This document shows, piece by piece, positions 5,074-6,166 of a stretch of 6,166 bases of DNA. The stretch is from Sutterella sp. (lineage in GTDB: Bacteria; Pseudomonadota; Gammaproteobacteria; Burkholderiales; Burkholderiaceae_F): positions 1 through 6,166 of the forward strand of contig DYCH01000047.1 in NCBI GenBank assembly GCA_019418235.1. The letters run 5' to 3'. A program made the position numbers and the translations under genes. How positions within the stretch are numbered: position 1 is the first letter of the stretch; each line of letters starts with the position of its first letter. The notes below the pieces were generated by a model. That model saw nothing but the letters and a program-made list of their open reading frames with translations. It did not search any database and was not told the DNA's origin.

Positions 5074-6166
5074 ATGACCCAACACTTTGATCAAGACATT
5101 GTCGAGGCATTGGATACTCTCAGATCTGTCGATATCGTTAAAAAGGCCCTTACTTTTGTAAAGGATGCTTTACCCGAAAGCATAGAAGTGCAAAAAGAAC
5201 TCGCTCTTATTGAAGCGCCGAGTTACCACGAAGAAGAAAAGGCGAAACGTTATGCCGAGCTTTTGATTGAAGCCGGTCTTGAAGAGGTTCGTATCTGCCC
5301 CAACTTCAATGTCTATGGTTTCATTCGTGGAAGCGGCAATACAGGAAAGTCCGTTGTACTCGAAGGGCACTTGGATACCGTTTTTGATTTCGGAAGTGTT
5401 AAAGGTGTCACCACCGATAGCGATAGGCGCATCCATTGTCCTGGCATTTGCGACGATACGAGAGCGTTGAGCGCTAACCTTTCAGTACTCAAAGCCATTA
5501 AAACGCTCAATATTCGTCCGGTTCATGACATTGTGATTGCCGGCACGGTCTGTGAAGAAGGTTTAGGAGGGATGAAGGGGATGCGTGCACTCTTGGACGA
5601 CCTCAAGCCCCAAACGCAGGTTTTAGCAAGCATTTCCATTGACGGTCCGACGGGCAACGTCTTTTACGCTAATGCCACTGGGATGGTGGATTGGAGCGTA
5701 ACGTTTGAAGGCCCGGGTGGCCACGCGTGGACGGCAAGTGGTACGCAGCGATATTGAGTTGCCGGACAATCCCAAGACAACTTCGACCGTGAGCCTCATT
5801 GAGGGCGGTCAAGCCATTCACGGGATTGCTCAGAAAGCCGTCATGAAAATCAATATGCGATCAAATGACCAAGAAGAGCTTGAAAAGCTCAATGAAAAGA
5901 TGATTGCAGCTTTCGAAAAAGGAGCGGCGCTTGAAAATGCTCGCTACGGCAAAGAGGGTGTCGTTAAGGTCTCTTACGAGAAGGAATTGAACGTTCCTGC
6001 CGGCTCTCAACCCGATGATGCCCGAATCATTCAGGTTGCAAAACTCGTGACCAAAACCTGCGGGTTAGAACCCGAACTTAAAAAAGGCGGTTGCACCAAT
6101 GCCAACATGCCAATTTTCGATGAAATTCCAGCAATTACTTATGGACGCGGCGGAAAAGAATATGGC
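5074..6166 (+). pseudogene. M20-family metallopeptidase (PepT/ArgE/DapE superfamily), frame-disrupted and cut by window end
   Basis: This encodes a zinc-dependent amidohydrolase/exopeptidase; the substrate is unknown. The ATG at 5074 has AGGGGG five bases upstream and lies 16 bp after trpB, so the two are probably co-transcribed. Frame 1 runs 227 codons to TGA 5755-5757. It contains EAPSYHEEEKAKRYAELL (47-64), the metal ligands H99 and D101 in EGHLDTVF, D127 in PGICDDTR, the catalytic and metal-binding pair E161-E162 in CEEGLGG, D190 in SIDGP and H217 in GPGGHA. Homology then resumes in another frame from about 5747 (SDIELPDNPKTTSTVSLIEGG, continuing through NMRSND and AITYGRGG) and is open to the window end. 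Compared with the family, about 14 residues between the GGH motif and LPDNPKTT are missing, so this is a small deletion with a frame change rather than a one-base slip. The lid domain and the C-terminal ligand are cut off from the N-terminal half. A sequencing or assembly error remains possible. Confidence 0.85.
5738..5757 (+). other. Lesion site in the M20 gene (frame change plus missing segment)
   Basis: Upstream frame 1 reads GGHAWTASGTQRY and stops at 5755-5757, while the frame starting at 5747 reads SDIELPDNPKTT, which is family-like. The frame change equals loss of 3n+2 bases. With about 14 family positions absent, a deletion of about 40-50 bases between roughly 5738 and 5750 is the simplest explanation. 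A perfect 10-bp palindrome CCACGCGTGG (5721-5730) and repeated GTGG words (5717, 5727, 5738) lie next to it and could have promoted slippage. Confidence 0.65.

Noticed and set aside
4415..5510. Minus-strand and out-of-frame open frames within trpB and the M20 gene
   Set aside because: They lie in other frames of well-recognised genes and show no independent coding signals.
5736..5760. Programmed ribosomal frameshift in the M20 gene
   Set aside because: There is no slippery heptamer, and family sequence is missing as well as shifted, so a deletion or assembly error is the better explanation.
1..6166. CRISPR arrays, tRNA or rRNA genes, insertion sequences
   Set aside because: No regularly spaced repeats, no cloverleaf or rRNA signature, and no transposase reading frame were seen on either strand.

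Overview
The window looks like chromosomal DNA from a Gram-negative proteobacterium of moderate GC content (high 40s percent by eye). It carries a complete tripartite tricarboxylate transporter (TTT) operon with a Bug-type periplasmic binding protein, a set typical of Burkholderiales, and a TrpB close to the enterobacterial type. A low-GC betaproteobacterium such as a gut Sutterellaceae (Parasutterella-like) would fit. This is inference from gene content and base composition, not a database match.

Left part (1-3285): the first 42 bases may be the tail of a rightward gene. They are followed by a stem-loop with a GCAA tetraloop and then a perfect 15-bp inverted repeat (75-136). From 3285 down to 270 on the minus strand lies a TTT uptake operon in the order tctB, tctA, tctC: small membrane subunit, large membrane subunit, periplasmic solute-binding protein. 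It ends in a good intrinsic terminator (206-242). A convincing sigma70-type promoter for it sits at 3406-3435.

Centre (3286-3806): a divergent control region. On the plus strand it encodes a 15-residue trp leader peptide (MNTMLQNAQCWWWRC) with three consecutive Trp codons. An antiterminator segment (GCGGGT) and a strong intrinsic terminator follow, which together form a classic ribosome-mediated tryptophan attenuator. An additional inverted repeat could mask the trpB start codon.

Right part (3807-6166): trpB, the tryptophan synthase beta chain, is intact with all catalytic residues. It is followed 16 bp later by an M20-family metallopeptidase gene rather than by trpA. The M20 reading frame is broken at about 5740-5757 by a frame change together with an apparent loss of roughly 14 residues of conserved sequence. 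The second half continues in another frame to the window edge.

How the parts fit: the left operon imports an unidentified carboxylate-type solute. The right operon appears to make tryptophan from indole and serine (or with a TrpA encoded elsewhere) when charged tRNA-Trp is scarce. The co-transcribed M20 hydrolase may once have contributed to amino-acid or peptide salvage. The most noteworthy item is the Trp attenuator driving an apparently orphan trpB plus an M20 hydrolase, with a possible second, translational layer of control.
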